This document shows, one piece after another, positions 37,088-46,455 of a stretch of DNA of 64,000 nt. The position numbers were made by a program, and so were the translations under genes. Each line of letters starts with the position of its first letter. Within the stretch, counting starts at the first letter, position 1. Source of the DNA: Paracoccaceae bacterium. GTDB taxonomy: Bacteria > Pseudomonadota > Alphaproteobacteria > Rhodobacterales > Rhodobacteraceae. Under the pieces are notes generated by a model. The model saw only the letters and a list, made by a program, of their open reading frames with translations. It was not told the origin of the DNA and ran no database searches. The stretch lies in NCBI GenBank assembly GCA_030697175.1, contig JAUYQR010000001.1, positions 1-64,000 on the forward strand. The letters are read 5' to 3'.

Positions 37088-39511
37088 CTAGCCGCGCATC
37101 CGTGCGCCATCGGCATCGAAGAGCGGCGCGAGGTGGACCTTCGCGGGCCGGCGCTGGCCGAGGATTTCGATCTCGACCGCAAGCCCGTCCTGCACGCGGT
37201 CGGCGGGCAGGAAACCTTGCGCCACCGACAGTCCGGTGAAGTGCGAGAACCCGCCCGAGGTGCAAAAGCCCACGACCGCGCCATCAAGCCAGATCGGTTC
37301 CCACGCCACGACATCGGCATCGTCCGCATCGACGACAAAGCTGACAAGGCGACGCTTCGGGCCAGAGGCCTTTTCAGCGGTGGCAGCGGCCTTGCCGATC
37401 CAGTCGGCATCCTTGTTCCAGCGGATGAAACGGTCAAGGCCGGTTTCCATCGGCGTGTAGTCGGGGCTGAATTCGCGGCCCCATGACCCGAACCACTTGT
37501 CGAGGCGCAAGGACATCATGGCGCGCATCCCGAACGGACGGATGCCGAGGTCTTTGCCAGCTTCGGTCAGCACGTCCCACAGGTGGCGGACTGACATGTG
37601 GTCGGTGAAGATTTCATAGCCGAGGTCGGCGGTATAGCTTACGCGCTGGACGATGCAGTTGGCCATCCCCACGGTCATGCGGCGCACGTCCATGAACTTG
37701 AACGCATCGCCGGAAACGTCCGACCGGGTGACGCGCGACAGCAGTTCGCGCGCGTTGGGCCCGGCGACCTGAAAGCCGGAGCGGGCGTCGGAGATGTTTT
37801 CGACGCGCACGCCGTCCATCGCGTTCTGTTCGAACCAGCGTTCGTGCCAGCCTTGCGCGCCGTAGCTGGCGGTTAGCTGGAATTCGGTTTCCGACAGGCA
37901 GGACACGGTGAAGTCACCGATGATCTTGCCGGAATGCGCCAGCATCGGGGTCAGCGACAGGCGACCCGGTTTGGGGATGTTGCCGGCCATGATCCGGTCC
38001 AGCCACGCGCGGGCCTTCGGGCCGGTGACGCGGTATTTGCCGAAGTTCTGCACTTCGTTGATGCCGACGCCGTCGCGCACGGCCATGACTTCCTGCCGCG
38101 TTGCTTCCCAAGCGTTGGAGCGTTTGAAGGTGGGCGTCTCGTAGACCGGTTCGCCGGGCAGGGCGTAGTAGTTCGGCACTTCAAGGCCGTATTGCTGGCC
38201 CCAGACGGCGCGCAATTCGGTGAACTTGTCGTACATCGGCGTCACGCGGAAGGGCCGGGCTGCGGGGCGTTCCTCGTTCGGGTAGCCGACGGAAAAGCGC
38301 ATCTGGTAGTTTTCGATCACCTTCGGCACTGTGTAGCCCGGCGTCGTCCAGGTGCCGAAACGGCTGACGTCGAAGCCACGAGGGTCGCGTTCGACCTCGC
38401 CCTCGATCATCCACTGCGCCAGGGCAAGGCCCATGCCGCCGCCCTGGCTGAAGCCTGCCATGACAGCGCAGGCGGACCAGTAGTTGCGCAGGCCCTGCAC
38501 CGGGCCGATCAGCGGGTTGCCGTCGGGGGCAAAGGTGAAGGGGCCGTGGATCACACGCTTGACGCCAGTGCGTTCCAGCACGGGGAAGCGGCGGTAGGCA
38601 AAGTTGACGGAATCCTCGATCTTGTCGAACTGTTCGTTCAGCAATTCATGGCCGAAATTCCAAGGGGTGCCGTCGAGCGCCCAAGGCTCGCAGGGCTTTT
38701 CGTAAAACCCGATGCACAGGCCGCGGCCTTCCTGGCGCAGATAGCTTTCGCCGCCCGGGTCCATCACATGTGGGAATTCGCGGCCCGATTTCAGGATGTC
38801 CATGATCTCAGGAATGTCGTCGGTGACGAGGTATTGGTGCGCCATCGGCAACAGTGGCAGGTAAACACCGGCCATTGCGCCGATTTCCCGCGCCCAAAGG
38901 CCACCGGCGTTCACCAGATGCTGGCAGGTGATGGTGCCCTTTTCGGTGACGACTTCCCAGCCATCCTTGGTCGGGTTGGTTTCCAGCACGCGGTTGTGCA
39001 GCACGATCTCGGCCCCGCCCATCCGCGCGGCCTTGGCATAGGCGTGCGTGGTGCCGGACGGGTCGAGGTGGCCGTCCAGCGGATCATAAAGCGCGCCGAC
39101 GATGCCTTCCAGGTTCACCATGCCGTCGGTGAAGGTGTTGATCTCTTCCGGCCCCAGGATCTCGGTATCCAGACCCATGTAGCGGTGCTTGGCGCGTTCG
39201 GCCTTCAGCTGGTCGAAACGCTCCTTGTTGTCGGCAAGGGTGATGCCGCCCACATGATGCAACCCGCAGGACATGCCGGTGATCGCCTCAAGCTCCTTGT
39301 AGAGGCGGATGGTATAGCCTTGCAGGGCGGCCATGTTGGTGTCGCCGTTCAGCGTGTGAAAGCCGCCCGCCGCGTGCCAGGTGGAGCCGGAAGTGAGTTC
39401 AGACCGTTCGATCAGCGTCACATCGGACCAGCCAAGCTTGGTCAGGTGGTACAGCACCGAACATCCGACGACACCGCCGCCGATCACGACAACGCGGGTA
39501 TGGGTTTTCAT
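37088..39511 (-). CDS. dimethylglycine dehydrogenase/GcvT-like flavoprotein
   Basis: The 807-residue protein has an N-terminal FAD oxidoreductase domain (VVVIGGGVVGCSVLYHL). The GSTWHAAGG segment carries the histidine that binds FAD covalently in dimethylglycine dehydrogenases. The second half is a tetrahydrofolate-binding GcvT domain (about 430-807) with FQVAGPNARELLSRV and the C-terminal GFCTSGGFSHFTG loop. This two-domain layout is that of enzymes demethylating dimethylglycine or related N-methyl amino acids to formaldehyde or 5,10-methylene-THF. It lies directly downstream of livM, so the liv transporter probably brings in its substrate. Confidence 0.88.
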   Translation of the reverse strand: MKTHTRVVVIGGGVVGCSVLYHLTKLGWSDVTLIERSELTSGSTWHAAGGFHTLNGDTNMAALQGYTIRLYKELEAITGMSCGLHHVGGITLADNKERFDQLKAERAKHRYMGLDTEILGPEEINTFTDGMVNLEGIVGALYDPLDGHLDPSGTTHAYAKAARMGGAEIVLHNRVLETNPTKDGWEVVTEKGTITCQHLVNAGGLWAREIGAMAGVYLPLLPMAHQYLVTDDIPEIMDILKSGREFPHVMDPGGESYLRQEGRGLCIGFYEKPCEPWALDGTPWNFGHELLNEQFDKIEDSVNFAYRRFPVLERTGVKRVIHGPFTFAPDGNPLIGPVQGLRNYWSACAVMAGFSQGGGMGLALAQWMIEGEVERDPRGFDVSRFGTWTTPGYTVPKVIENYQMRFSVGYPNEERPAARPFRVTPMYDKFTELRAVWGQQYGLEVPNYYALPGEPVYETPTFKRSNAWEATRQEVMAVRDGVGINEVQNFGKYRVTGPKARAWLDRIMAGNIPKPGRLSLTPMLAHSGKIIGDFTVSCLSETEFQLTASYGAQGWHERWFEQNAMDGVRVENISDARSGFQVAGPNARELLSRVTRSDVSGDAFKFMDVRRMTVGMANCIVQRVSYTADLGYEIFTDHMSVRHLWDVLTEAGKDLGIRPFGMRAMMSLRLDKWFGSWGREFSPDYTPMETGLDRFIRWNKDADWIGKAAATAEKASGPKRRLVSFVVDADDADVVAWEPIWLDGAVVGFCTSGGFSHFTGLSVAQGFLPADRVQDGLAVEIEILGQRRPAKVHLAPLFDADGARMRG

Positions 39512-39574
39512 CGCGCTACTCCCTGGACTGCCCCAGCCGCAGATTGGCCGGGGCAGGGGGAAAGTCATGCCGTT

Positions 39575-39595
39575 CCGCGACAAAAAATGTCGCGG
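39575..39595. terminator. hairpin between livM and the flavoprotein gene
   Basis: CCGCGACA and TGTCGCGG form a perfect 8-bp stem with a 5-A loop, 7 bases after the livM stop. Without a T run downstream it may act as an mRNA-processing or partial-termination element rather than a strong terminator. Confidence 0.55.
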
Positions 39596-39602
39596 ATGGC
39601 CG

Positions 39603-40901
39603 TCACTTTTCCGGGATCAAACCGCGCGGACTGAACCGCAGCACCAGAAGCAGGATCACACCAAGGGTCAAAAGCCGCATGTGCTGCGCGCTGTCGATGA
39701 GGTGAGCCTTCAGCGGCCCCTCACTCAGGCCAGAGGTGAGGACGCCCATCAGGTTCGGGCCGAGGAATTCGACCACCAGCCAAAGCCAGCCAATCAGCAA
39801 CCCACCAAGCACGGTGCCCCAGTTGTTGCCCGATCCGCCGACGATCACCATCACCCAGATCAGGAAGGTGAAGCGCAGCGGGTTATAGGTGCCGGGGGTC
39901 AACTGGCCATCCATCGAAGTCATCATCGCGCCGGCAAAGCCGATCACGGCGGAGCCGAGGATGAACACCTGCAGGTGGCGGCGGGTCACGTCCTTGCCCA
40001 TCGCTTCGGCAGCAACCTCGTTGTCGCGGATCGCGCGCATCATCCGGCCCCAGGGGCTGTTCAAAGCGCGTTCGGACAGCCAGATCACGATCAGAAGGAC
40101 GATACCGAACATTCCGGCATAAAGCAGTTTGACGAAAATCGTCGAGGCATTCGCCGGATCGAGGCCGTAATTGGCAACGAAGTCGATGAAGCCGGGATCC
40201 TTCTGCATGTTGACTTCGTAGGGCACAGGCCAGGGTCGGGGCAGGTCGATCAGGTTCTTGACGCCGCGCGCCAGCCAGTCTTCGTTGCGGATGAAGGCGA
40301 TGACGATTTCGGCAATGCCGAGCGTTGCGATGGCAAGGTAATCCGAGCGCAGGCCAAGGGCGGTCTTGCCGATGGCCCAAGCCGCAATGGCAGCCAGAAG
40401 CCCGCCCACGGGCCAGGCAAGAAGCGATGGCAGACCAAGCCCGCCGATGTTGCCGGCAAATTGCGGGTTCACCGCCTCGACCGCGATGACAGCGGGGTCG
40501 TAGATGCCGCGGAACAGAAAGAACCCGCCGATCAGGATCGCGGCGACGATGAGGTTGCGGTTTCGCCCCGGCTTCAGGCGGTTGTAGGTGAAGATCGCCA
40601 GCGCGATCGAGGCCGCACCGATCAAGAGACCCATCAGGATCGCGGGTCCGCCGGCCCCCCAGTTTTCCGCGTTGGGCTTTGCCGAGACCAGCACCACGGC
40701 GAGGCCACCAAGTGCCGTGAAGCCCATCACGCCGGTCGAGAAAAGACCCGCATAGCCCCACTGCATGTTCACCCCCAAGGCCGCGATGGTGGCGATCAGC
40801 GCGGTGTTCAGGATGGTCAGCGACAGGTTCCAGCTTTGGAAATAGCCGGTCAGCAGGTACAAGAGCGCGACGATGCCAAACAGGATGATGTTGCGGTTCA
40901 T
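39603..40901 (-). CDS. livM: branched-chain amino acid-type ABC permease LivM
   Basis: LivM is one of the two membrane permeases of the ABC transporter encoded by this cluster. The 432-residue protein is longer than the usual ~320-residue LivM because of extra membrane segments near the N-terminus. It keeps the conserved EAA-like loop (VAAEAMGKDVTRRHLQVFILGSA). It starts 3 bases inside the end of livH. The group also holds LivH, LivF, LivG and a binding protein. Confidence 0.9.
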   Translation of the reverse strand: MNRNIILFGIVALLYLLTGYFQSWNLSLTILNTALIATIAALGVNMQWGYAGLFSTGVMGFTALGGLAVVLVSAKPNAENWGAGGPAILMGLLIGAASIALAIFTYNRLKPGRNRNLIVAAILIGGFFLFRGIYDPAVIAVEAVNPQFAGNIGGLGLPSLLAWPVGGLLAAIAAWAIGKTALGLRSDYLAIATLGIAEIVIAFIRNEDWLARGVKNLIDLPRPWPVPYEVNMQKDPGFIDFVANYGLDPANASTIFVKLLYAGMFGIVLLIVIWLSERALNSPWGRMMRAIRDNEVAAEAMGKDVTRRHLQVFILGSAVIGFAGAMMTSMDGQLTPGTYNPLRFTFLIWVMVIVGGSGNNWGTVLGGLLIGWLWLVVEFLGPNLMGVLTSGLSEGPLKAHLIDSAQHMRLLTLGVILLLVLRFSPRGLIPEK

Positions 40902-41908
40902 ACCGATTTCCCCTTGAACAGACCCGTCGGCATGAACAGCAGCACGATGATCAGGATCGCGAAGCTGACCGCGAACTTGTAGTCGGTCGACAGAAGCTGA
41001 AGGAGGCTGTCCGGCGCCATGCTTTCCGGCACCAGATAGGTGACGATCTTCTTCCAGGCGTTGGTGACGATCACCTCGGAAAAGGCGATGACAAAGCCGC
41101 CGGCGATGGCGCCCAGCGGATTGCCAAGTCCGCCAACGATGGCGGCGGCAAAGATCGGCAGCAGAAGCTGAAAGTAGGTGAACGGCTTGAAGCTTTTGTC
41201 GAGGCCGTAAAGCACTCCGGCGATGGTTGCGAGGGCCGCCGCGATGATCCAGGTCACGGCAACCACGCGGTCCGGGTTGATGCCGGACAGCAGCGCCAGA
41301 TCCTCGTTGTCGGAAAAGGCACGCATGGATTTTCCGGTGCGGGTCTTTTGCAGGAACCAGAACATCAAGGCCACGACGACGATTGCGGTGATCACGGTGA
41401 CAGCCTGCGTCGTCTTGATGGCAAGCGGTTCGGCAAGGCCGGTGGCAGCCTTGAAATCCTGCGGGTTCAGCACGAAGCGCGCGCCGTCGGTGAAGTTCTG
41501 TTCATCCACCCCGATGATCAGGCGGATGATGCCGTTCATCACGAACATGACGCCCAGCGACACGATCACGACGATGGTCGAATTGGCGCGCTTGCGGCGG
41601 TAAAAACGGTAGACCACCCGGTCAGTGCCAAGCACGAAGGCTGCCGTAAGGGCGATGGCCACCGGCAACGCAAGCAGCGCTGTTGGCAGCGGCCCGAAGC
41701 TGATGCCAACCGACTGCATCCACCAAGTCAACAGGATGGCGCACATGGTGCCAAAGGCCATCGTGTCGCCATGCGCAAAGTTGGAAAAGCGCAGGATTCC
41801 GTAGATCAGCGTCACGCCAAGCGCACCAAGGGCGATCTGCGCGCCGTAGCTGAGGCCAGGGATGAACACGAAGTTCAGAAATGCCACCAGGGCGTTCACA
41901 TAGTCCAT
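40898..41908 (-). CDS. livH: branched-chain amino acid-type ABC permease LivH
   Basis: LivH is the second membrane permease. The 336-residue protein has about 8-9 membrane helices and the GVTLIYGILRFSNFAHGD segment typical of LivH. The cytoplasmic coupling loop is also visible (RTGKSMRAFSDNEDLALLSGIN). ATG 41908 is chosen; the frame extends 31 codons upstream without hydrophobic content. The gene overlaps livM by 4 bases. Confidence 0.92.
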   Translation of the reverse strand: MDYVNALVAFLNFVFIPGLSYGAQIALGALGVTLIYGILRFSNFAHGDTMAFGTMCAILLTWWMQSVGISFGPLPTALLALPVAIALTAAFVLGTDRVVYRFYRRKRANSTIVVIVSLGVMFVMNGIIRLIIGVDEQNFTDGARFVLNPQDFKAATGLAEPLAIKTTQAVTVITAIVVVALMFWFLQKTRTGKSMRAFSDNEDLALLSGINPDRVVAVTWIIAAALATIAGVLYGLDKSFKPFTYFQLLLPIFAAAIVGGLGNPLGAIAGGFVIAFSEVIVTNAWKKIVTYLVPESMAPDSLLQLLSTDYKFAVSFAILIIVLLFMPTGLFKGKSV

Positions 41909-41969
41909 CACCGTTCTCCGGATCGACGGGTCCGGGACTGGATGTCCGGACGGAAAATCTGTTTCGTCA

Positions 41970-42335
41970 TCATCCGCCAACCCCGCTGCAAGTGCCGGCA
42001 CCGGTGATCGCGATTACCTCGCCATTGCCAAGGGCGTGGGCGGTAAAGGCAGCCTCGCCGGCGGGAAAGACCGAGACGAGGCCTGACATGCCGGCCTGTG
42101 GCGGGATCATGATGGCAAGCTCGCCGCCTTCCGGGACATCGGCAGCAAGGTAGCCTTGGTAGATCTGGCCACCGAGGCTGACCTCCCATGCGCCATCACC
42201 GGCGTCGTGCAACAGCATCGGTCCGCCGGTAAAGGCTTCGCAAGTGCCGCCACCGCATTGCCGGGCGATGGTGCATTCGATGTCGGCGAGTGCGGCGGTG
42301 GGAAGACAGGCCATCAGAACAAGCAGGGCTTTCAT
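41970..42335 (-). CDS. small secreted protein embedded in the liv operon
   Basis: The 121-residue product has a clear signal peptide (KALLVLMACLPTAALA) and four cysteines in the mature part: CTIARQCGGGTC near the start and one in GTCSGVGG at the end, likely two disulfides. I know no family. It lies between livF and livH, 61 bases before livH. The ATG at 42335 follows the livF stop after 2 bases; a GTG overlapping that stop is an alternative start. Confidence 0.7.
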   Translation of the reverse strand: MKALLVLMACLPTAALADIECTIARQCGGGTCEAFTGGPMLLHDAGDGAWEVSLGGQIYQGYLAADVPEGGELAIMIPPQAGMSGLVSVFPAGEAAFTAHALGNGEVIAITGAGTCSGVGG

Positions 42336-42337
42336 TG

Positions 42338-43048
42338 TCACCCCCCCAGAAAGCTGCGGCGGACTTCGGGGTCGGCCAGCAGCGCCTTGCCGGTATCGGT
42401 AAAGCGGTTGCTGCCCTGGACAAGGACAAAGCCCTTGTCGGCAATCTCGAGCGCCTGGCGCGCGTTCTGTTCCACCATGAGGATGGAAATGCCGGTGCGG
42501 GCAACCTCGATGATGCGGTCGAAAAGTTCGTCCATCACAATCGGGCTGACCCCGGCGGTGGGTTCGTCCAGCATCAGCACCTTGGGCTGGGTCATCAGCG
42601 CGCGACCAACGGCAACTTGCTGGCGCTGACCACCCGACAGTTCGCCCGCCGCCTGATAGCGTTTGGACTTCAGGATCGGAAACAGGTGGTAGACCTGATC
42701 CAGCGTGCCCTTGATGTCGTCTCGGCGAAGGAACGCACCCATCTCGAGGTTTTCTTCGACGGTCATCGAAGTGAAGATGTTCTGCGTCTGCGGCACGAAG
42801 GCCATGCCCTTTGCGACGCGCGCTTGCGGTGACAGGGCGGTGATGTCTTCGCCCGCCAGCTTTACCTGCCCGCCGCGCAAGGGAAGCATCCCGAACACGG
42901 CCTTCATCGCGGTGGATTTTCCCGCACCGTTCGGGCCCACGATCACTGCGATCTGGCCCTTTTCGACGGCGATGGTGCAGGCATGCAGGATGTCGACCGG
43001 TCCGTAGCCGCCGGTCATGGCCTCGCCGATCAGAAACGGTTCAGCCAT
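42338..43048 (-). CDS. livF: branched-chain amino acid-type ABC ATPase LivF
   Basis: The 236-residue ATPase has Walker A GPNGAGKST, the signature LSGGQRQQVAVGRALM and Walker B LMLDEPTAG. It powers the LivHM permeases together with LivG. It overlaps livG by 8 bases, indicating tight coupling. Confidence 0.94.
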   Translation of the reverse strand: MAEPFLIGEAMTGGYGPVDILHACTIAVEKGQIAVIVGPNGAGKSTAMKAVFGMLPLRGGQVKLAGEDITALSPQARVAKGMAFVPQTQNIFTSMTVEENLEMGAFLRRDDIKGTLDQVYHLFPILKSKRYQAAGELSGGQRQQVAVGRALMTQPKVLMLDEPTAGVSPIVMDELFDRIIEVARTGISILMVEQNARQALEIADKGFVLVQGSNRFTDTGKALLADPEVRRSFLGG

Positions 43049-43829
43049 GCGCGGTTTCCTTGACCTTGTTCTTGAGGCCGGTGCCGAGGTAGGCCTCGAT
43101 CACACGCTCGTTGCTTTTCACCTCTTCGACGGTGCCTTCGGCCAGCACCTTGCCTTCGGCCATGCAAATCACGGGGTTGCACAGGCGGGCGATGAAATCC
43201 ATGTCATGTTCGATGACGCAGAAGGTGTAGCCGCGTTCCTTGTTCAGCCGCACGATGGCGTCACCGATGGTGTTCAACAGCGTGCGGTTCACACCCGCGC
43301 CGACCTCGTCCAGAAAGACGATCTTGGCATCGACCATCATGGTGCGGCCAAGTTCCAGCAGCTTTTTCTGGCCACCGGAGATGTTCGATGCTTTCTGATC
43401 GGCCAGATGGCTGATGGTCAGGAAATCCAGCACCTCATCGGCCTTTTCGCGGATGCGGTGTTCCTCGGCGGCAACTTTGCCGCGATGAAACCATGTATTC
43501 CAAAGCGTCTCGCCCGCCTGGTTCGGGGGCACCATCATCAGGTTCTCGCGCACGGTCATCGAGCTGAACTCGTGGGCGATCTGGAAGGTTCGCAACAGGC
43601 CCTTGTGGAACAGGGTATGCGGCGGCAGGCCGGTGATATCCTCGCCGTCCATGTAGACCTTGCCGCTGGTCGGTGGCAGGCGGCCTGCGATCACGTTGAA
43701 CAGGGTGGTCTTGCCCGCGCCGTTCGGGCCAATGAGGCCGGTGATCGAGCCGGTCTCGATCTTGATGGACGCCCCATCCACAGCGTGAAACCCGCCGAAA
43801 TGCCGGTGAAGGTCTTCGACAACTATCAT
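43041..43829 (-). CDS. livG: branched-chain amino acid-type ABC ATPase LivG
   Basis: The 262-residue ATPase has Walker A GPNGAGKTT, the signature ISGGQKKLLELGRTMM and Walker B IVFLDEVGAGV. The last differs from the usual DEP(T/A)AG in having Val after Glu. It also has the LivG-typical insertion (NTWFHRGKVAAEEHRIREKA). It is the first cytoplasmic gene after the binding protein. Confidence 0.94.
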   Translation of the reverse strand: MIVVEDLHRHFGGFHAVDGASIKIETGSITGLIGPNGAGKTTLFNVIAGRLPPTSGKVYMDGEDITGLPPHTLFHKGLLRTFQIAHEFSSMTVRENLMMVPPNQAGETLWNTWFHRGKVAAEEHRIREKADEVLDFLTISHLADQKASNISGGQKKLLELGRTMMVDAKIVFLDEVGAGVNRTLLNTIGDAIVRLNKERGYTFCVIEHDMDFIARLCNPVICMAEGKVLAEGTVEEVKSNERVIEAYLGTGLKNKVKETAHG

Positions 43830-43897
43830 TCGTCTTCCCCATGCGCCTGGCCTCTTCCCTGACGCGCGGCGGCAGGCGGGCTGGTCTAGTAGTGGCA

Positions 43898-43923
43898 GCG
43901 GCCCGGGATGGAACCCGGGCCGC
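43898..43923 (-). terminator. 10-bp hairpin between binding protein and livG
   Basis: GCGGCCCGGG and CCCGGGCCGC pair perfectly around ATGGAA. The hairpin lies 24 bases after the binding-protein stop and 69 bases before livG. Such hairpins commonly allow far more binding protein than permease to be made. No T run follows, so partial termination or mRNA stabilisation is likely. Confidence 0.75.
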
Positions 43924-43946
43924 GCTTGGCGTTCAGACTGTTGCTA

Positions 43947-45152
43947 TCAACGGAACTGGATCGTTTCGTAAACGCCGCCCTTGACTTCGAACTGCTTGTA
44001 GCGACCAGCGCTTTCGCCGGGCCCGATCAGCGTGACGCCCGAGGCGCCGTCGTAGTCGATGGCGGTGCCAGCGGCGATCAGCTCGAGAGCCTTGCCGATT
44101 TCGCCGGGAAGGATCTTGACGCCCGAACCGTCAGCCGGGCCGTTTGCCACTTCGAGAACCTTGTCCTTGTAGACCTTCGGGTCGGTCGACCCGGCGGCCT
44201 GCATCGCAAGGATAATCAGCGCGGCGGCGTCATAACTTTCCATCGAGTAGGGCGAGGTCGCGTCGAACGGGGTCGCCGCAGTCTTGCCCATTTCGGTCAG
44301 GATGGCTGCGCCGGGCGAGTCCGACTGGGCGACCTGGCCGTAGGAGCCGTCAAGCGCCGGGCCGATGTTCTTGGGCAGGTTGTCGCCAACCATGCCGCCG
44401 GGCAGACCGAACGTGGTGAAGGCACCGGTGTCGAGCGAGGCCTGGATGATGCCCTTGCCGCCCTGATCGAGGTAGCCCGCAACAACCAGAAGGTCGCCGC
44501 CAGCCGAGGCCAGAGCCGCAACTTCGGCCGAATAGTCGGCCTTGCCGTCGTCGTGCGGCACGTTGATGGTGATCGTGCCGCCCTTGGCGGTGAAGGCGCT
44601 GGCGATGGCTTCGGCCAGACCCTTGCCGTAGTCGTTGTTGGTGTAGGTCAGTGCGATCGACTTGACGCCCTTTTCGGTCAGGATGTCAGCCATCACTTCG
44701 CCTTCGCGCGCATCGGACGGCGCGGTGCGGAAGAAGAGGCCGTCATCTTCAGCGGTGCTGAGCGCCGGAGAGGTGGCCGAGGGCGAGATCATGACCATGC
44801 CGTTCGGGCGGGCCACGTTCTGCAGGACAGCGCCGGTGATGCCCGAGCAATCGCCGCCGATCATGCCCTTGATGCCTTCGGCAGTGATAAGGCGTTCAGC
44901 AGCGGCCGTACCGGCAGCGGTGTCGATGGCGCATGTGCTGTCAGCGCGAACGCCAACGACGGTCGTGCCGTTCAGGAACTTGCCCGAATCCGACGCTTCC
45001 TTCATCGCCAGATCGGCAGCGTTAGCCATGTGTCCCGTCAAGGATTCGATCGGGCCGGTGAACCCGATGAAGATGCCGAGCTTGATTTCCTCGGCTTGGG
45101 CGGCGCCAACCATGAGGGCGGTTGCGGCAGTCGCCAGAAGCAGTTTTTTCAT
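43947..45152 (-). CDS. ABC transporter amino-acid-type periplasmic binding protein
   Basis: The 401-residue receptor has a signal peptide (KKLLLATAATALMVGAAQA) and the Leu/Ile/Val-binding type I periplasmic fold. Visible segments are IKLGIFIGFTGPIESLTGHM, GGDCSGITGAVLQN, MVMISPSATSPALS and YTNNDYGKGLAEA. The two extra cysteines (TCAID and GDCSG) could form a disulfide. The ligand cannot be assigned: the downstream flavoprotein suggests an N-methylated amino acid or amine rather than leucine. Confidence 0.9.
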   Translation of the reverse strand: MKKLLLATAATALMVGAAQAEEIKLGIFIGFTGPIESLTGHMANAADLAMKEASDSGKFLNGTTVVGVRADSTCAIDTAAGTAAAERLITAEGIKGMIGGDCSGITGAVLQNVARPNGMVMISPSATSPALSTAEDDGLFFRTAPSDAREGEVMADILTEKGVKSIALTYTNNDYGKGLAEAIASAFTAKGGTITINVPHDDGKADYSAEVAALASAGGDLLVVAGYLDQGGKGIIQASLDTGAFTTFGLPGGMVGDNLPKNIGPALDGSYGQVAQSDSPGAAILTEMGKTAATPFDATSPYSMESYDAAALIILAMQAAGSTDPKVYKDKVLEVANGPADGSGVKILPGEIGKALELIAAGTAIDYDGASGVTLIGPGESAGRYKQFEVKGGVYETIQFR

Positions 45153-45351
45153 TTGTATCTCCCATATTGGATCGAAATCCTGCCGGGGAGACTAGTTGCA
45201 CGTCTGTAAAAAGAAAAGCACCTAAAACGCTTACAATCGGGCGGTGGTTCCCGTGAGGGCTGGCTGCGGTCACATTTCCGATGCGGTGCTGGAATACCCG
45301 GCAAGGCTGCTTACATCTGCCCCGATTGTTCAGATTGTGCAGGGGTTTGGG

Positions 45352-46455
45352 ATGCGAGGATCGGTGCGAATTCTGACGGGGTTGCTGGTGCTTGGTGCCA
45401 GCGGGGCCTTCGCAAGCGTGGCCGACACGAGCGCCGGCCCGATGCGGATCGAGGCAATGGCCGAGGGGTTGGAAGAACCCTGGGCGATCGGCTTCCTGCC
45501 GGATGGCGCGTTTCTTGTCACCGAACGGGACGGTCTGCTGAAGCTGTTCGCCGCGCCCGGTGCTGTTCCCATTCAGGTATCCGGCTTGCCGGAGGTGTAT
45601 GCCGAGGGACAGGGTGGCCTGCTTGACATCATGGTGCCGCGCGATTTCGCCCGGACCCGCGAAATCTGGCTAAGCTATTCGCAGCCGCAGGGACGCGGCG
45701 CCGGGACGGCGCTTGGCAAGGGCGTGCTGAGTGCGGATGGCACCCGGCTGGAAGGGTTCACGGCGGTGTTCGTCTCGCCCGAGGGCGGCAGCGGCGGGCG
45801 ACATTTCGGATCGCGCGTGGTAGAGGCGGCGGATGGCACGATCTTTCTTGCGGTCGGTGATCGCGGCACCGGGCCCGACCGCCTGGAGGCACAAGATCCG
45901 ATGCGGGCCGAAGGCAAGATCATTCATCTTGACCGCGATGGAAGCCCTGCCACCGTGCTGCCCGATGCCTTGCCGGGGGTGTATTCGTTGGGGCATCGCA
46001 ACCCGCAAGGCATGGCATCGGATCCGCAAGGCGGGCTTTGGGTCGTGGAACACGGCGCGCAGGGCGGGGACGAACTGAACCGCATCGAGGCCGGCCGGAA
46101 CTACGGCTGGCCGGTGATTTCCTACGGCGAGGAATATGGTGGCGGCAAGATCGGTGAGGGGCAGGCGAAACCGGGTTTGGAGCAACCGGTGCTCTATTGG
46201 GACCCGTCGATTGCGCCTTCGGGGTTGGTGTTCCATTCCGGCGCATTGGTGCCGGAATGGGCGGGTGACGCGTTTACCGGCAGTTTGAAGTTCGATTTCA
46301 TCTCGCGGTTGGACCCGGACGATGGCTTTGCCGAAGAGCGGATCAGCACGCCCGAGACGGGGCGCGTGCGCGACGTGGTCGAAGCGCCTGATGGGTCGAT
46401 CTGGTTTCTGTCAGTCTATGATGGGGCCGCCTACCGGATGGCCCCGGCGCAGTAG
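45352..46455 (+). CDS. PQQ-dependent-type soluble sugar dehydrogenase
   Basis: The 367-residue periplasmic protein has a signal peptide (RILTGLLVLGASGAFA) and the six-bladed beta-propeller of the YliI/glucose-sorbosone dehydrogenase family. Markers are EEPWAIGFLPDGAFLVTER, GGRHFGSRV with the active-site histidine, GHRNPQGMA and VVEHGAQGGDELN. No PQQ synthesis genes are nearby. ATG 45352 is chosen because it gives the signal peptide. It is divergent from the binding protein (200 bases) and convergent with the GlxA regulator, abutting at one base. Confidence 0.88.
   Translation: MRGSVRILTGLLVLGASGAFASVADTSAGPMRIEAMAEGLEEPWAIGFLPDGAFLVTERDGLLKLFAAPGAVPIQVSGLPEVYAEGQGGLLDIMVPRDFARTREIWLSYSQPQGRGAGTALGKGVLSADGTRLEGFTAVFVSPEGGSGGRHFGSRVVEAADGTIFLAVGDRGTGPDRLEAQDPMRAEGKIIHLDRDGSPATVLPDALPGVYSLGHRNPQGMASDPQGGLWVVEHGAQGGDELNRIEAGRNYGWPVISYGEEYGGGKIGEGQAKPGLEQPVLYWDPSIAPSGLVFHSGALVPEWAGDAFTGSLKFDFISRLDPDDGFAEERISTPETGRVRDVVEAPDGSIWFLSVYDGAAYRMAPAQ

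Noticed and set aside
37934-39634. 566-codon plus-strand open frame opposite the flavoprotein gene
   Set aside because: It is a histidine/glycine-rich shadow with no family motifs, while the minus strand carries a full FAD/GcvT enzyme.
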